Shown here piece after piece: positions 16,496 through 24,785 of a stretch of 64,000 nt of DNA. Source of the DNA: FEB-12 sp964503315 (GTDB taxonomy: Bacteria > Zixibacteria > MSB-5A5 > GN15 > FEB-12); contig CAZCZL010000001.1 of NCBI GenBank assembly GCA_964503315.1, forward strand, positions 372,001 through 436,000. The letters run 5' to 3'. Numbering within the stretch: the first letter of the stretch is position 1; every line of letters begins with the position of its first letter. The translations under genes were made by a program, and so were the position numbers. The notes under the pieces were generated by a model. It saw nothing but the letters and a program-made list of their open reading frames with translations, had not been told where the DNA came from and ran no database searches.

Positions 16496-18694
16496 GTGAG
16501 TCTTAGTCGCACTGTTTTTCGGACCCTGGTGATCTGTACGCTTGTTTGTTTCTGGACCCCGGCATTCGCCGGATGGTCACCCGCCATAAACGTGGCCACT
16601 CCGGATGGCCTGCTCTCTCCGGAACCCGACCTTTCGGTTGCGACGGCCGCTGAGCCCCAATCTCAAACCGAACCCGATATCGGCGCCAATTGGCAGGGGG
16701 CCGATCGATGGATGCGCGGCATCAACTGGTCAGGCGAAGCCTTTTTCGGTTCGATCGGAAAAGGGAAGAACTTCTTCGGCAGCAATGTCTCCGATGCCGG
16801 CTATTTCCCGGTCAAAATAGAGTTCAGCAATACGACAACTTCCGTTTGCCGCACATTCCGGCGTGACCTCGGATACGCATCTTCCAGCGTAGGTACTTTT
16901 CCCGGCGCGGCGTATGATGTTACCGATCCGATGACTCCTCGCCGCCTGAATCTCTGCTTTGTCGAGGATGCTGGTCAGGGGGCCGTCAATCTCGCTTGGG
17001 ATCCCAATGGCAACTCAGTCGGCAAACGCGAGTACCTGTTTGTTATGACCAGTGACTATGATGGGGATGGTTCGACGTACAACGGCGCCAATCCATTCTC
17101 CGGCGCCGCGAGCATGGATGTCATCTATGCCTGGTGGCCACAGCTTGAAGTCGGGAAGACTCTACTCCAGACCTTGCCCGCGCAGATCAACATCAACGTC
17201 TTCTACGTGAAGAACCTGCACGCTATTCCGGATGGTAACCAGATGCTCCTCTCCTGGAGCTACTTCGGCGCCGACCCGGCCTGGTTCCGCATTCTGGCTG
17301 GATTCGGGTCTGCTTCGACCATCATCGACTCCGTCCCCGGAAACACCCGTACCTTCACCCACACTGGTCTGGCTTCCGATACAACCTACTTCTACCGCAT
17401 TGTCGCGGTGAATGGCTCAGGCGGATTCGTCGCCCAAAGTCTTGAGCGTTCTTTCCGCCTGCAGAATATGGCTTCGAACATGGCGCTTATCGGACACTGG
17501 AATGAACGATCCACCTATGGCGGCATCTGGGGATACACCGATTCGCTCGGGAACGAATACGCTCTTCTCTGCGCCCGCAACGATGGTGTCAGCATCATTG
17601 ACATCAACACCATGCCGCCGACCGAGGTTGGATTCATGCCGTCAATAACCCCCGGAAAGGACGCCAAAGAGGTCAAAGTCTATGGCAAATACGCGGTGAT
17701 CGTAAAAGAGAACGAGAAACTTCAGATATTCGATATGTCCGACGTCACTAATCCTATCGAAGTCGGGACCATGACGCCGGATAGTTCGGTTGGACGTGTT
17801 GCCGGTTCGCACAACGTACTGGTCGATGGCAACTACGCATACGTTGTCGGAAATCATGGCGTCGGAGGACTGGAGATCTTCGACATCTCGAATCCCGCCT
17901 CACCGGTCGAGGTCGGCGGCTTCCAGCCGTTCTATTATCATGACATCGCGATCCGCAACGATACCATGTATGCGGCTGGGATCTACGGTGACGGGATTGA
18001 CATTATCGATGTCTCCAACAAGGTCTCCCCGAGCCTGATCAAGCGCTTCAACTACTCAGGCTCCGGCGCCCACAATATGGATCTGAGCGCGGATGGCAAA
18101 CATATCTACATCAGCGATGAGATTGGCACCTCCGGTAATTGGACGCGCGTTTTCGACCTGAATGACCTGGACAACATACAAGAAGTCTCCCAGATCATCG
18201 TCGACCCGGCGGCCGTCGCGCACAACTGCTATCGCAAAGATACGCTCCTCTATCAAGCCTACTACACTGAAGGGATACGGGTCTGGTCGGTGGCTGATCC
18301 GAACAATCCGTATGAAGTGGCCTACTACGATACGTATGGTCCGGCCGCGTACGGCTACTTAGGATGCTGGACCGTCTATCCGTTCTTTGCGTCCGGCAAG
18401 CTGGTCGCTTCGGATATGCAGTCGGGGTTGTATGTTCTGCAACTCGATTTCCCACCTCCCCCAAGTTGCTGCGATGGGACCACCGGCAACGTGAATGAAT
18501 CAGTCGCCGAGACTCCGGACCTTTCTGACCTGTCGCTCTTGATCGGCTATTTGACAATCACACCGCGCCCAGTCTTGCCGTGCGAGGAAGAAGCAAACAT
18601 CACAGCCACTGGAAGCATTGACCTGAGCGACCTCTCGTTACTTGTCGCCTATCTGACCGTTACACCGCGCCCGACTTTGCCAAATTGCCCGTAA
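16496..18694 (+). CDS. Secreted choice-of-anchor B / LVIVD-repeat protein with dockerin tail
   Basis: About 732 residues from the GTG at 16496, which follows AAAGGAG by five bases. Signal peptide residues about 1-25 (cleavage after AFAG). Residues about 240-290 look like a fibronectin III-like segment (DTTYFYRIVAVNGSG). From about 300 to 640 there are LVIVD-type beta-propeller units: GVSIIDINTM, LQIFDMSDVTNPIEVG, LEIFDISNPASPVEVG, IDIIDVSNKVSP and IRVWSVADPNNPYEVA. This matches choice-of-anchor B proteins. The C-terminus has two dockerin-like repeats (DLSDLSLLIGYLT, DLSDLSLLVAYLT) like those of the gene at 12797. Probably cell-surface; ligand unknown. Confidence 0.88.
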   Translation: MSLSRTVFRTLVICTLVCFWTPAFAGWSPAINVATPDGLLSPEPDLSVATAAEPQSQTEPDIGANWQGADRWMRGINWSGEAFFGSIGKGKNFFGSNVSDAGYFPVKIEFSNTTTSVCRTFRRDLGYASSSVGTFPGAAYDVTDPMTPRRLNLCFVEDAGQGAVNLAWDPNGNSVGKREYLFVMTSDYDGDGSTYNGANPFSGAASMDVIYAWWPQLEVGKTLLQTLPAQININVFYVKNLHAIPDGNQMLLSWSYFGADPAWFRILAGFGSASTIIDSVPGNTRTFTHTGLASDTTYFYRIVAVNGSGGFVAQSLERSFRLQNMASNMALIGHWNERSTYGGIWGYTDSLGNEYALLCARNDGVSIIDINTMPPTEVGFMPSITPGKDAKEVKVYGKYAVIVKENEKLQIFDMSDVTNPIEVGTMTPDSSVGRVAGSHNVLVDGNYAYVVGNHGVGGLEIFDISNPASPVEVGGFQPFYYHDIAIRNDTMYAAGIYGDGIDIIDVSNKVSPSLIKRFNYSGSGAHNMDLSADGKHIYISDEIGTSGNWTRVFDLNDLDNIQEVSQIIVDPAAVAHNCYRKDTLLYQAYYTEGIRVWSVADPNNPYEVAYYDTYGPAAYGYLGCWTVYPFFASGKLVASDMQSGLYVLQLDFPPPPSCCDGTTGNVNESVAETPDLSDLSLLIGYLTITPRPVLPCEEEANITATGSIDLSDLSLLVAYLTVTPRPTLPNCP

Positions 18695-18721
18695 GGGTGG
18701 AGGAGAATGCGTGGTTTGACC

Positions 18722-18794
18722 GTCATCGCGAGCCTTGCCGGTTGCCGAAAGAACATCTCAAGGCGTACCTTCGCAGGCAAGGCGTCGCGATCTC
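18722..18794 (+). repeat. REP-like repeat, copy 4
   Basis: Starts GTCATCGCGAGCCTTGCCGG and ends GGCAAGGCGTCGCGATCTC; nearly identical to copy 6 over 73 bases. It begins 27 bases after the stop of the preceding gene and could act as a transcript end. The gene-free region 18695-19017 is made almost entirely of such repeats. Confidence 0.85.
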
Positions 18795-18816
18795 TTCCGA
18801 ACACTGGGAAGAAACT

Positions 18817-18868
18817 GAGATCACGACGCTTTGCTTTGTCAAATGGATGAAGCAAAGCTCGTGATGAC
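18817..18868 (-). repeat. REP-like repeat, copy 5 (inverted)
   Basis: Starts GAGATCACGACGCTTTGC, ends GCAAAGCTCGTGATGAC; the shorter 52-base form of the family. Confidence 0.85.
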
Positions 18869-18941
18869 AATTGATAGTGAATCTGAAAAGATGTCCTCGC
18901 GAGCCTTGCCCGGCTCTACGCAAAACAAGTTGGAGGCAACT

Positions 18942-19015
18942 GTCATCGCGAGCCTTGCCGGTTGCCGAAAGAACATCCCAAGGCGTACCTTCGCAGGCAA
19001 AGCGTCGCGATCTCA
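18942..19015 (+). repeat. REP-like repeat, copy 6
   Basis: Near-identical to copy 4. A half-copy (CTCGCGAGCCTTGCCCGGCT, around 18893-18915) lies just upstream. Its right end is only three bases from the GIY-YIG stop codon. Confidence 0.85.
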
Positions 19016-19017
19016 AC

Positions 19018-19302
19018 CTAAATGTCACTACTCAAATCCTTCCATTCAGAGTTTGATCGCTCAATCAACTCGATCTTCTTTCGCCTGCTATAGTTCTTTA
19101 TCTGCTTCTCACGTTCTATCGCCATGACGATATCGCCGAAGTACTCGATATACACGAGCTTCGTGCAATTGTAGCGTGACGTGAACCCTGGCAACAGGTG
19201 ATTCCTGTGCACATAGACCCGGTTCACCAGGTTGCTGGTAACGCCTGTGTACAGCACGCGATTTGACTTGTTGGTCATGATGTAAACTGCACAAGTATTC
19301 AT
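19018..19302 (-). CDS. GIY-YIG nuclease-superfamily protein
   Basis: A 94-residue single-domain protein. Motifs are AVYIMTN (GIY position), VLYTGVTSNLVNRVYVHR (YIG equivalent with the Arg), GFTSRYNCTKLVYIE, and the Glu in IEREKQIKNYSR. This is the short stand-alone family often annotated as GIY-YIG nuclease or excinuclease subunit C-like. The family's biological role is unclear; an endonuclease activity is expected from the fold only. It sits between REP-like repeat copies 6 and 7, with repeats 2 and 14 bases from its ends, which suggests a mobile or repeat-associated unit. Confidence 0.9.
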   Translation of the reverse strand: MNTCAVYIMTNKSNRVLYTGVTSNLVNRVYVHRNHLLPGFTSRYNCTKLVYIEYFGDIVMAIEREKQIKNYSRRKKIELIERSNSEWKDLSSDI

Positions 19303-19316
19303 TCGTCACTCAACAT

Positions 19317-19387
19317 GAGATCGCGACGCCTTGCCGCCCAAATCAACCTTATTAAACCTATTCTCTGCCGGCAAGGCTCGCGATGAC
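19317..19387 (-). repeat. REP-like repeat, copy 7 (inverted)
   Basis: Starts GAGATCGCGACGCCTTGCCG and ends CGGCAAGGCTCGCGATGAC, 14 bases beyond the start codon of the GIY-YIG gene. The gene-free stretch 19303-19668 contains copies 7-9 and little else. Confidence 0.85.
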
Positions 19388-19475
19388 AGGATTGATTACC
19401 CTCAAAGGAGGTTGCTCATCGACTTCTGCGACCTACCCACCACTTGCCCTCATATTGTCAGTCTTTCCCACCTCC

Positions 19476-19548
19476 GTCATCACGAGCTTTGCCGATTGCC
19501 TGCCGTGTTTTCAGAACGAATCATCGATGGCAAAGCGTCGTGATCTCA
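19476..19548 (+). repeat. REP-like repeat, copy 8
   Basis: Starts GTCATCACGAGCTTTGCCGA, ends GGCAAAGCGTCGTGATCTC. Essentially identical to copy 9, pointing to recent duplication. Confidence 0.85.
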
Positions 19549-19582
19549 ACCAATCTCGAGTATTCAATACAACCATCAAACT

Positions 19583-19654
19583 GTCATCACGAGCTTTGCC
19601 GATTGCCTGCCGTGTTTTCAGAACGAATCATCGATGGCAAAGCGTCGTGATCTC
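19583..19654 (+). repeat. REP-like repeat, copy 9
   Basis: Essentially identical to copy 8 and ending 15 bases before the yifB stop. Confidence 0.85.
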
Positions 19655-19668
19655 GACCAATCGAGACC

Positions 19669-21207
19669 CTACAGCCACAAGCTCCTGTCCAATGTCCTGT
19701 AGTGGATTGCCTCCGCGATATGCCCCATCTCGATATTCGGTGACCCCGCAAGATCCGCTATTGTCCGCGCCACCTTCAATATCCGGTCATACGCCCGCGC
19801 CGATAACCCCTGCTTGGTGATCGCCAGCGCCAACAATGACTGCGACTTCTCATCGATCGTGCAGAACCGCCGGATATCGCACGGTTCCATATGCGCATTG
19901 CAGTAGATGTTCTTTTCGTCTTTGAACCGTTCCAGCTGCATCTTGCGCGCTTCGTTCACCCGTTTCCGGATGACGGCAGAGCTCTCTCCCTTGGTTTCCG
20001 AGGACAACTCCTTGAATTTCACCGATGGAACGGTGATATGAATATCTATCCTATCCAACAATGGACCGGAGACCTTCGACATATACCGCTGGATATCCCC
20101 CGCCGAGCAGTGACATTCATGCGATGGATCGCCGAAATATCCGCACGGGCATGGGTTCATCGCCGATATCAACATGAACCCCGCCGGATAGGTCAGGGTC
20201 GATGACGCCCGCGAGATCGTTACCTGTTTGTCTTCCATCGGCTGACGAAGCATCTCGAGTATATCTTTCTTGAACTCCGGCATCTCATCGAGGAATAACA
20301 CACCGTGATGTGCCAGGGAAACCTCGCCCGGTTTGGGGATCGCTCCCCCTCCGACCAGACCAGCGTACGAAATCGTATGATGCGGCGCGCGGAATGGACG
20401 TGTCGCGACCAGCGCGGCGTTCGCTGGAAGTCTTCCCGCTACCGAATGTATCTTGGTTGTCTCCAGTGCTTCAGCAATTGTCATATCCGGCAGAATGGTC
20501 GGCATGCGGCGCGCCAGCATAGTTTTGCCGGAGCCGGGAGGACCGATCATGATGATATTGTGCCCTCCCGCCGCGGCGACCTCCAGCGCACGTTTCGCCG
20601 ACTCCTGACCTTTGACATCCGAAAAGTCGACCGTGTACCGCCGCGCCTCATTGAAGACCGACGAGATATCTACTTCGAATGGTCGGATCGATGACTCATC
20701 CTCCAGAAACTGCACCGCGTCTTTGAGTGTCTTGATAGGAAAGACCGGGATTGTCCCGGCCATCGCCGCCTCGCGCGCGTTCTCTTTAGGGACCAATATC
20801 CCTTTTATCCCATTCCCCGCCGCGAAACTCATGGTCATGGGGAGCACGCCTGGGATCGGCTTGAGTGAGCCATCGAGCGACAATTCACCAAGCAAAACAA
20901 ACTCATCCACCCGTTCGCGGATAATCTGCCCGGTCGCGGCAAGGATACCTACCGCGATCGGCAGGTCGAACGCCGACCCCTCTTTTTTGACATCCGCCGG
21001 GGCAAGATTGATAGTCACCCGCTTGGAGGGGAAGATGAAATCTGAGTTCTTGATCGCGGCGGTGACCCGTTCTTTGGATTCCCGCACCGCGCCATCGGGA
21101 AGCCCGACCGTGATAAAAAGCGGCATCTGTTGCTGGATATCCGCTTCTACTTCAACCCGATACGCCTCGACCCCGAGGGTTGCCGATGATACGATTTTGG
21201 AGAGCAT
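19669..21207 (-). CDS. YifB/ComM-family Mg-chelatase-like AAA ATPase
   Basis: 512 residues from the ATG at 21207, which has GGAGG eight bases upstream. The open frame extends to 21357 but a terminator of the upstream gene lies there, so the longer start is rejected. The N-terminus (about 1-170) is the Lon-protease-like ChlI subdomain with PSKRVTINLAPADVKKEG. The AAA part has Walker A GPPGSGKTMLARR, a DEMPEF Walker B region, and a C-terminal Mg_chelatase_C domain (GLSARAYDRILKVARTIADL). A CxC/C cluster (NPCPCGYFGD) may bind zinc. In other bacteria ComM helps branch migration during natural transformation. Confidence 0.93.
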   Translation of the reverse strand: MLSKIVSSATLGVEAYRVEVEADIQQQMPLFITVGLPDGAVRESKERVTAAIKNSDFIFPSKRVTINLAPADVKKEGSAFDLPIAVGILAATGQIIRERVDEFVLLGELSLDGSLKPIPGVLPMTMSFAAGNGIKGILVPKENAREAAMAGTIPVFPIKTLKDAVQFLEDESSIRPFEVDISSVFNEARRYTVDFSDVKGQESAKRALEVAAAGGHNIIMIGPPGSGKTMLARRMPTILPDMTIAEALETTKIHSVAGRLPANAALVATRPFRAPHHTISYAGLVGGGAIPKPGEVSLAHHGVLFLDEMPEFKKDILEMLRQPMEDKQVTISRASSTLTYPAGFMLISAMNPCPCGYFGDPSHECHCSAGDIQRYMSKVSGPLLDRIDIHITVPSVKFKELSSETKGESSAVIRKRVNEARKMQLERFKDEKNIYCNAHMEPCDIRRFCTIDEKSQSLLALAITKQGLSARAYDRILKVARTIADLAGSPNIEMGHIAEAIHYRTLDRSLWL

Positions 21208-21336
21208 ACTATTTTCCTCCGGTAATTCAGGGAGTTCGGGCAGGGGAGATCCGCTTCCCCCATCGGACTTCCCCTGCCCGCACAAAATGTCGGGGAGAGG
21301 ACTGACAGGGGCTGTCAGTGAAAATGTGATTTCGGC

Positions 21337-21365
21337 AAAAAAAAACAGCCCCGTCACCGGGGCTG
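21337..21365 (-). terminator. Intrinsic terminator after the lipoprotein gene
   Basis: Minus strand: CAGCCCCG-GTGA-CGGGGCTG hairpin (21346-21365) followed by nine Ts (21337-21345). A textbook rho-independent terminator 25 bases past the stop of the gene at 21390. Confidence 0.92.
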
Positions 21366-21389
21366 CAGAAAGTCAGATTTGCGGGTAGA

Positions 21390-21869
21390 CTAGAACTCGT
21401 CAGAGACCTTGAATAACGTGATCCGCTGGAACGCGGTATCCGCAACATTGTTGCGAGTCATCACTACGCGATCCTCAACCGACTGGTCCAACTGGAATCG
21501 CCCAAAAGGACCAAGATCTTCGTTACATGCCTTTCGCGTGCGGTTCATGAACGATGATGAGTCGCGACCGGCAACAATCGGGACGTAGACATCGATTCCA
21601 TCACCGACCAAGTAACGTCCTTCAATATCACAGAAGAGTCTCTCAGACTCGGGCTGCTTGAGGGTGTCCAAATCCTGGAGGCAAGTGTTGGTCGTGAATA
21701 TCCACCGGATGAACTGGGTCTTTGTGGGCTGACCAGTCTTCTCGTAGCTGTACGTACCTTCGTACGTCCCTTCGAGCGGTGGCGGCGGCTCAACAATAAC
21801 ATCGTCACGGCAACCAACGTAAATGGCAGCTACCAACATCAGCGCCATAAACCCGGCAAGTATTCGCAT
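21390..21869 (-). CDS. Small lipoprotein of unknown function
   Basis: About 159 residues from the ATG at 21869, preceded by GGGAG; a TTG 15 bases further upstream overlaps that ribosome site. The signal peptide MRILAGFMALMLVAAIYVGC carries a lipobox with Cys20. A PPPP linker is followed by GTYEGTYSYE, suggesting a small beta-rich (lipocalin-like) body. Two Cys pairs might form disulfides. It has a strong terminator and appears monocistronic. The 490 bases upstream (21870-22359) contain no gene that I can support and no clear repeat. Confidence 0.7.
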   Translation of the reverse strand: MRILAGFMALMLVAAIYVGCRDDVIVEPPPPLEGTYEGTYSYEKTGQPTKTQFIRWIFTTNTCLQDLDTLKQPESERLFCDIEGRYLVGDGIDVYVPIVAGRDSSSFMNRTRKACNEDLGPFGRFQLDQSVEDRVVMTRNNVADTAFQRITLFKVSDEF

Positions 21870-22359
21870 ATCTCTATCTCCCAACCTTATGTAGACAGAA
21901 TTTCTAAGCGGCCAATATACGCCTGGGCATCGGGTGGCACAAGCGGAAAGTGACCCTCCAATGCATATCAGACGATTCTCCCCCGACCGGCATCAAAGAG
22001 TATTTTCACACCAGCTTACTCGCCGATCCCGCGCCACCTTCTGACCGACTGAATTCCATGCCTTCGTGCAGGCAAATCTGGCTCTCACACGGAGGCTCGC
22101 GACCCGGCCCGCAATTCGTTTGAGAATCAACAAGATACGAACCCGCTTCACCCGCCGCCGCCGGCGATTCGAGCGCATCATGGACCTGATTAGGCAAAAT
22201 ATCCACGGACAAGTGATCTCATGCCCGCCGAAAAGATTGACAGCCCGACACTATTAATGTAGATTAATCCCACTTGCCGGCATCCCACGCCAACACGGGA
22301 ACATCCCCTCTTTCTCGTCTGGCTCTGTCGGCAAGTTTTTTATTGGGTGACAGATCCTG

Positions 22360-22842
22360 TCACTGGCCCGCGACCGTTTCGTATCCAGCCGCTTTCCAGG
22401 CAATGATCCCCCCGGAGACATTATAGGCATTGGTGTAGCCGATCGAACGAAGATACTGTGTGACGATCCCGCTCCGTCGTCCCGAGCGACAGAACGAATA
22501 GATCGGCGTCGATTTGTCCTCGGGAAGTCTTTCTATATATGCGGGGACCGAATCATACGGGATCAGGTCATCGGTGAAATTGAGATGCGCTTCCGCGAAT
22601 TCCGGCAGCGTGCGAACGTCAAGCAGGTAAAATTGCTCGTTGGCCGCCGCCTTCTGCTGAAGTTGCTGGACCGTGATCTCAGGGATAGAGTTTTCGCTGG
22701 TCTGCATGTCGTCTGATTGTTTCGATTCCTGACCGCACGCCAGGAGCAAACAGAGACCCCAGACGAGAGCGAGAATACTCTTAGTACTCAGTTTGGCCCG
22801 GTTCCTGAAGCGTCTTGAAACTGTAGATACGCCACTTTCCAT
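22360..22842 (-). CDS. Rhodanese-domain lipoprotein
   Basis: A periplasmic, probably lipid-anchored rhodanese. The domain spans the C-terminal 100 residues: ITVQQLQQKA, YLLDVRTLPEFAEAHL, and the active-site loop FCRSGRRSGI with the catalytic Cys, then NVSGGIIAWKAAGY. The signal is SILALVWGLCLLLAC. The start is unsettled: the ATG at 22842 gives a long basic n-region and overlaps the upstream gene by 62 bases, while a CTG at 22791 has AGGAA ten bases upstream and gives a standard lipoprotein signal. An ATG at 22899 is less likely. Last gene of the hut-envelope operon; sulfur transfer or redox role inferred only. Confidence 0.85.
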   Translation of the reverse strand: MESGVSTVSRRFRNRAKLSTKSILALVWGLCLLLACGQESKQSDDMQTSENSIPEITVQQLQQKAAANEQFYLLDVRTLPEFAEAHLNFTDDLIPYDSVPAYIERLPEDKSTPIYSFCRSGRRSGIVTQYLRSIGYTNAYNVSGGIIAWKAAGYETVAGQ

Positions 22843-23257
22843 TGACTTTGTGCAGTCCAAAATTGGTGCGATACCCCTTGGAATGTTCCTTGTCGACAAA
22901 TGTCACCTCGACCGTGGCGGTCTCCGGTTCGACCGAAGCATCGGCGATGATGCGTTGCATCGCGAACCAGCGGGTTTTGGTCAGGCCATCATTGGTCAGA
23001 TCGTTAAGGATATCCTGCGGATTGGTGAAAACGCGCGGTTGATCGGTCGAGACAGAGTAATCCTCCGATTTGTTGCGCATCAGCGCGGGAAGGTCAAGCA
23101 GTCGCGCGAGCGACGCCTGATCATTTTTCTCCATCGCGCCGAAGAACGCGAAGACCGTCTCACGCGGTGTGCTCGGCCCGTCGTCGGAACATCCGATCAT
23201 CACCGCCGCGAGCAGCATCAGTGCGAGCGCCGTTCGAATCATCCGTGAACTGATCAT
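22781..23257 (-). CDS. Lipoprotein with NTF2/DUF4878-like domain
   Basis: 158 residues. Signal peptide ends in AAVMIGC, so the mature protein would start at Cys23. The body has ETVFAFFGAMEKND near its start and VNGKWRIYSF near its end, typical of NTF2-like (DUF4878 or SnoaL-like) folds found in small envelope lipoproteins. Its start overlaps the porV-like stop by four bases (ATGA), so translation is coupled. Function unknown. Confidence 0.8.
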   Translation of the reverse strand: MISSRMIRTALALMLLAAVMIGCSDDGPSTPRETVFAFFGAMEKNDQASLARLLDLPALMRNKSEDYSVSTDQPRVFTNPQDILNDLTNDGLTKTRWFAMQRIIADASVEPETATVEVTFVDKEHSKGYRTNFGLHKVNGKWRIYSFKTLQEPGQTEY

Positions 23258-24198
23258 TTGAATCTTCCCTGCCAGGTTATGCGGTGCATCTCGCCAAGGT
23301 CGGCGGCCGGAGTGAAGGCGTATGATAGTTGCGTGGTCCAGAGGTCGATCCCGAATCCTACCGACAATCCTGCCCAGTTGTCATCAGAGGTCTCAGCCTT
23401 ATAATTCGTGCCAAAGCTGTTCCAGCCAAGGCGCAGATAGACGGGATTGAACTTAAAATATTCGGCGCCGATCGCCACGAACGGATCATTGTCGACCGGA
23501 ACCGCGATATCCAGCGAAGCTACCAGATCGACCCACCGCGGATAAACCGCTCCACCGGCACGGAAAGTCAGCGGTAACGCGTCTTTCTCCTCACCCAGAC
23601 TGGAGAGCTGGGTTCCCAGGTTCTGGATCATGAATCCCGCGTGGTACCGGTCGCGATCTGAGATATACTTGGCCCCAAGGTCCACCGCGGCGCCGGAGGC
23701 GGAATAATCCTGAATGCTTTCGTAAATGAATTTGCCGGTGGCGCCAATCAGGATGGTCGGTTTGATTCGCATCGAGTAAGAGACACCAAAGAGCATATCC
23801 GAGCCGCCGAATTCGCCGGTAATATTCCCGGATTGATCGGTCTGAATGAAATCGCCGTAATTGAGATAGCTGATATGGAAGGCGAAGGCGCGATCATATG
23901 AGACCGGAAGCACCACTCCAACCATGCCGCTGTTGATGTCGGCGATATAGCTCTGGTACTCGGCGATGAACCGTTTCCCTTCGAGAGCGGCCAGACCGGC
24001 AGGATTGTAGTACGCGGCCATTTCATCATTGGCCAAACCGGTGAAGGCTCCCCCCATCGCCACGGCGCGCGCGCCGGGATTGATCTTGAGGAAGGGGAAT
24101 GCCGTGGTCCCGGTCTTGGAGTTAGCCGCCTGACCGACCGAGGCGAATGCCAGGATCGCGACCAGCAGGAGGTAAGTCGTTGTGCGAACAGCTTTTTT
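23254..24198 (-). CDS. PorV/PorQ-family outer-membrane protein (copy 1)
   Basis: About 314 residues from the ATG at 24198, with AGGAAA nearby; the upstream frame to 24231 lacks a ribosome site. Signal peptide followed by the family signature: FLKINPGARAVAMGGAFTGL then DEMAAYYNPAGLAALEGKR. The remainder is a series of amphipathic beta-strands ending in F-K, as in FadL-like beta-barrels. In Bacteroidota PorV shuttles type IX cargo, and related UPF0164 proteins occur widely in FCB phyla, so a type IX link is plausible but not shown. A second paralogue is at 37777. Confidence 0.9.
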   Translation of the reverse strand, partial: KKAVRTTTYLLLVAILAFASVGQAANSKTGTTAFPFLKINPGARAVAMGGAFTGLANDEMAAYYNPAGLAALEGKRFIAEYQSYIADINSGMVGVVLPVSYDRAFAFHISYLNYGDFIQTDQSGNITGEFGGSDMLFGVSYSMRIKPTILIGATGKFIYESIQDYSASGAAVDLGAKYISDRDRYHAGFMIQNLGTQLSSLGEEKDALPLTFRAGGAVYPRWVDLVASLDIAVPVDNDPFVAIGAEYFKFNPVYLRLGWNSFGTNYKAETSDDNWAGLSVGFGIDLWTTQLSYAFTPAADLGEMHRITWQGRFK

Positions 24199-24266
24199 CA
24201 TAACATTTCCTGGTTCGGATAATATCGGCATAGACCGGCCAAGTCAACTCTTTTTGCCGGTACCAG

Positions 24267-24785
24267 TTACCATGATTTGGTGGTTCGATTGAGGATCGCT
24301 TCCACCAGACGGCTCCCCGCGGCCCGCTGGCCATCCTCTTCGGTCTGCGAACTCGCGCTGTAAATCCCCTCCTGAACCATATGTTCGGTCCACATTTCGG
24401 AGTCATCTTTGGGGCTCTTCAGGGTGACCTGAAGGTCCAGCACCACCTTATACTCCTCAACCTGGTCATTCTCATCAAATTTGGCGGGGAGTTTCTGGTA
24501 GCGATTCAGCACCGCCACCAGATTCGCGTCCCCCTTCCCTTCCGGGACTACCTTGAGGGAGCCTTCCTTGATGAAAGCATCGATAACAAACTCAGTCAGC
24601 CGGTCGGTCAGTCCAAACTCGGTGGTTTTATTCTCAAACTGCGCCACGGTGATGGTCTTGATAGAGGACTTCCCCGCCGGGTTGAGTGTGTAGACTCCAC
24701 ACCCGGTTAACAGCAACGCCAGCACGAATGAGACTAACAGACGCATGAAAGGCTTACCACAGCTCAAGCGGTTCCGTTCCCTCAT
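24267..24785 (-). CDS. lptE: LptE-family LPS-assembly lipoprotein
   Basis: 172 residues from the ATG at 24785, which overlaps the hutI stop (ATGA); an ATG at 24746 would give the compact lipoprotein signal MRLLVSFVLALLLTGC and is an equal candidate. The mature part shows GVYTLNPAGKSSIKTITV, NKTTEFGLTDRLTEFVIDAF and a conserved central strand pair, as in LptE/RlpB of FCB bacteria. LptE sits with LptD in the outer membrane and delivers lipopolysaccharide. Its place after histidine-degradation genes is operonic but functionally unexplained. Confidence 0.85.
   Translation of the reverse strand: MRERNRLSCGKPFMRLLVSFVLALLLTGCGVYTLNPAGKSSIKTITVAQFENKTTEFGLTDRLTEFVIDAFIKEGSLKVVPEGKGDANLVAVLNRYQKLPAKFDENDQVEEYKVVLDLQVTLKSPKDDSEMWTEHMVQEGIYSASSQTEEDGQRAAGSRLVEAILNRTTKSW

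Noticed and set aside
18722..19654. CRISPR array
   Set aside because: Repeats are inverted-repeat-bearing, in both orientations, with irregular spacing and no uniform spacers; no cas genes nearby.
21208..21357. N-terminal extension of the YifB-like ORF to 21357
   Set aside because: Contains the intrinsic terminator of the upstream lipoprotein gene (21337-21365) and lacks a ribosome site; the ATG at 21207 has GGAGG upstream.
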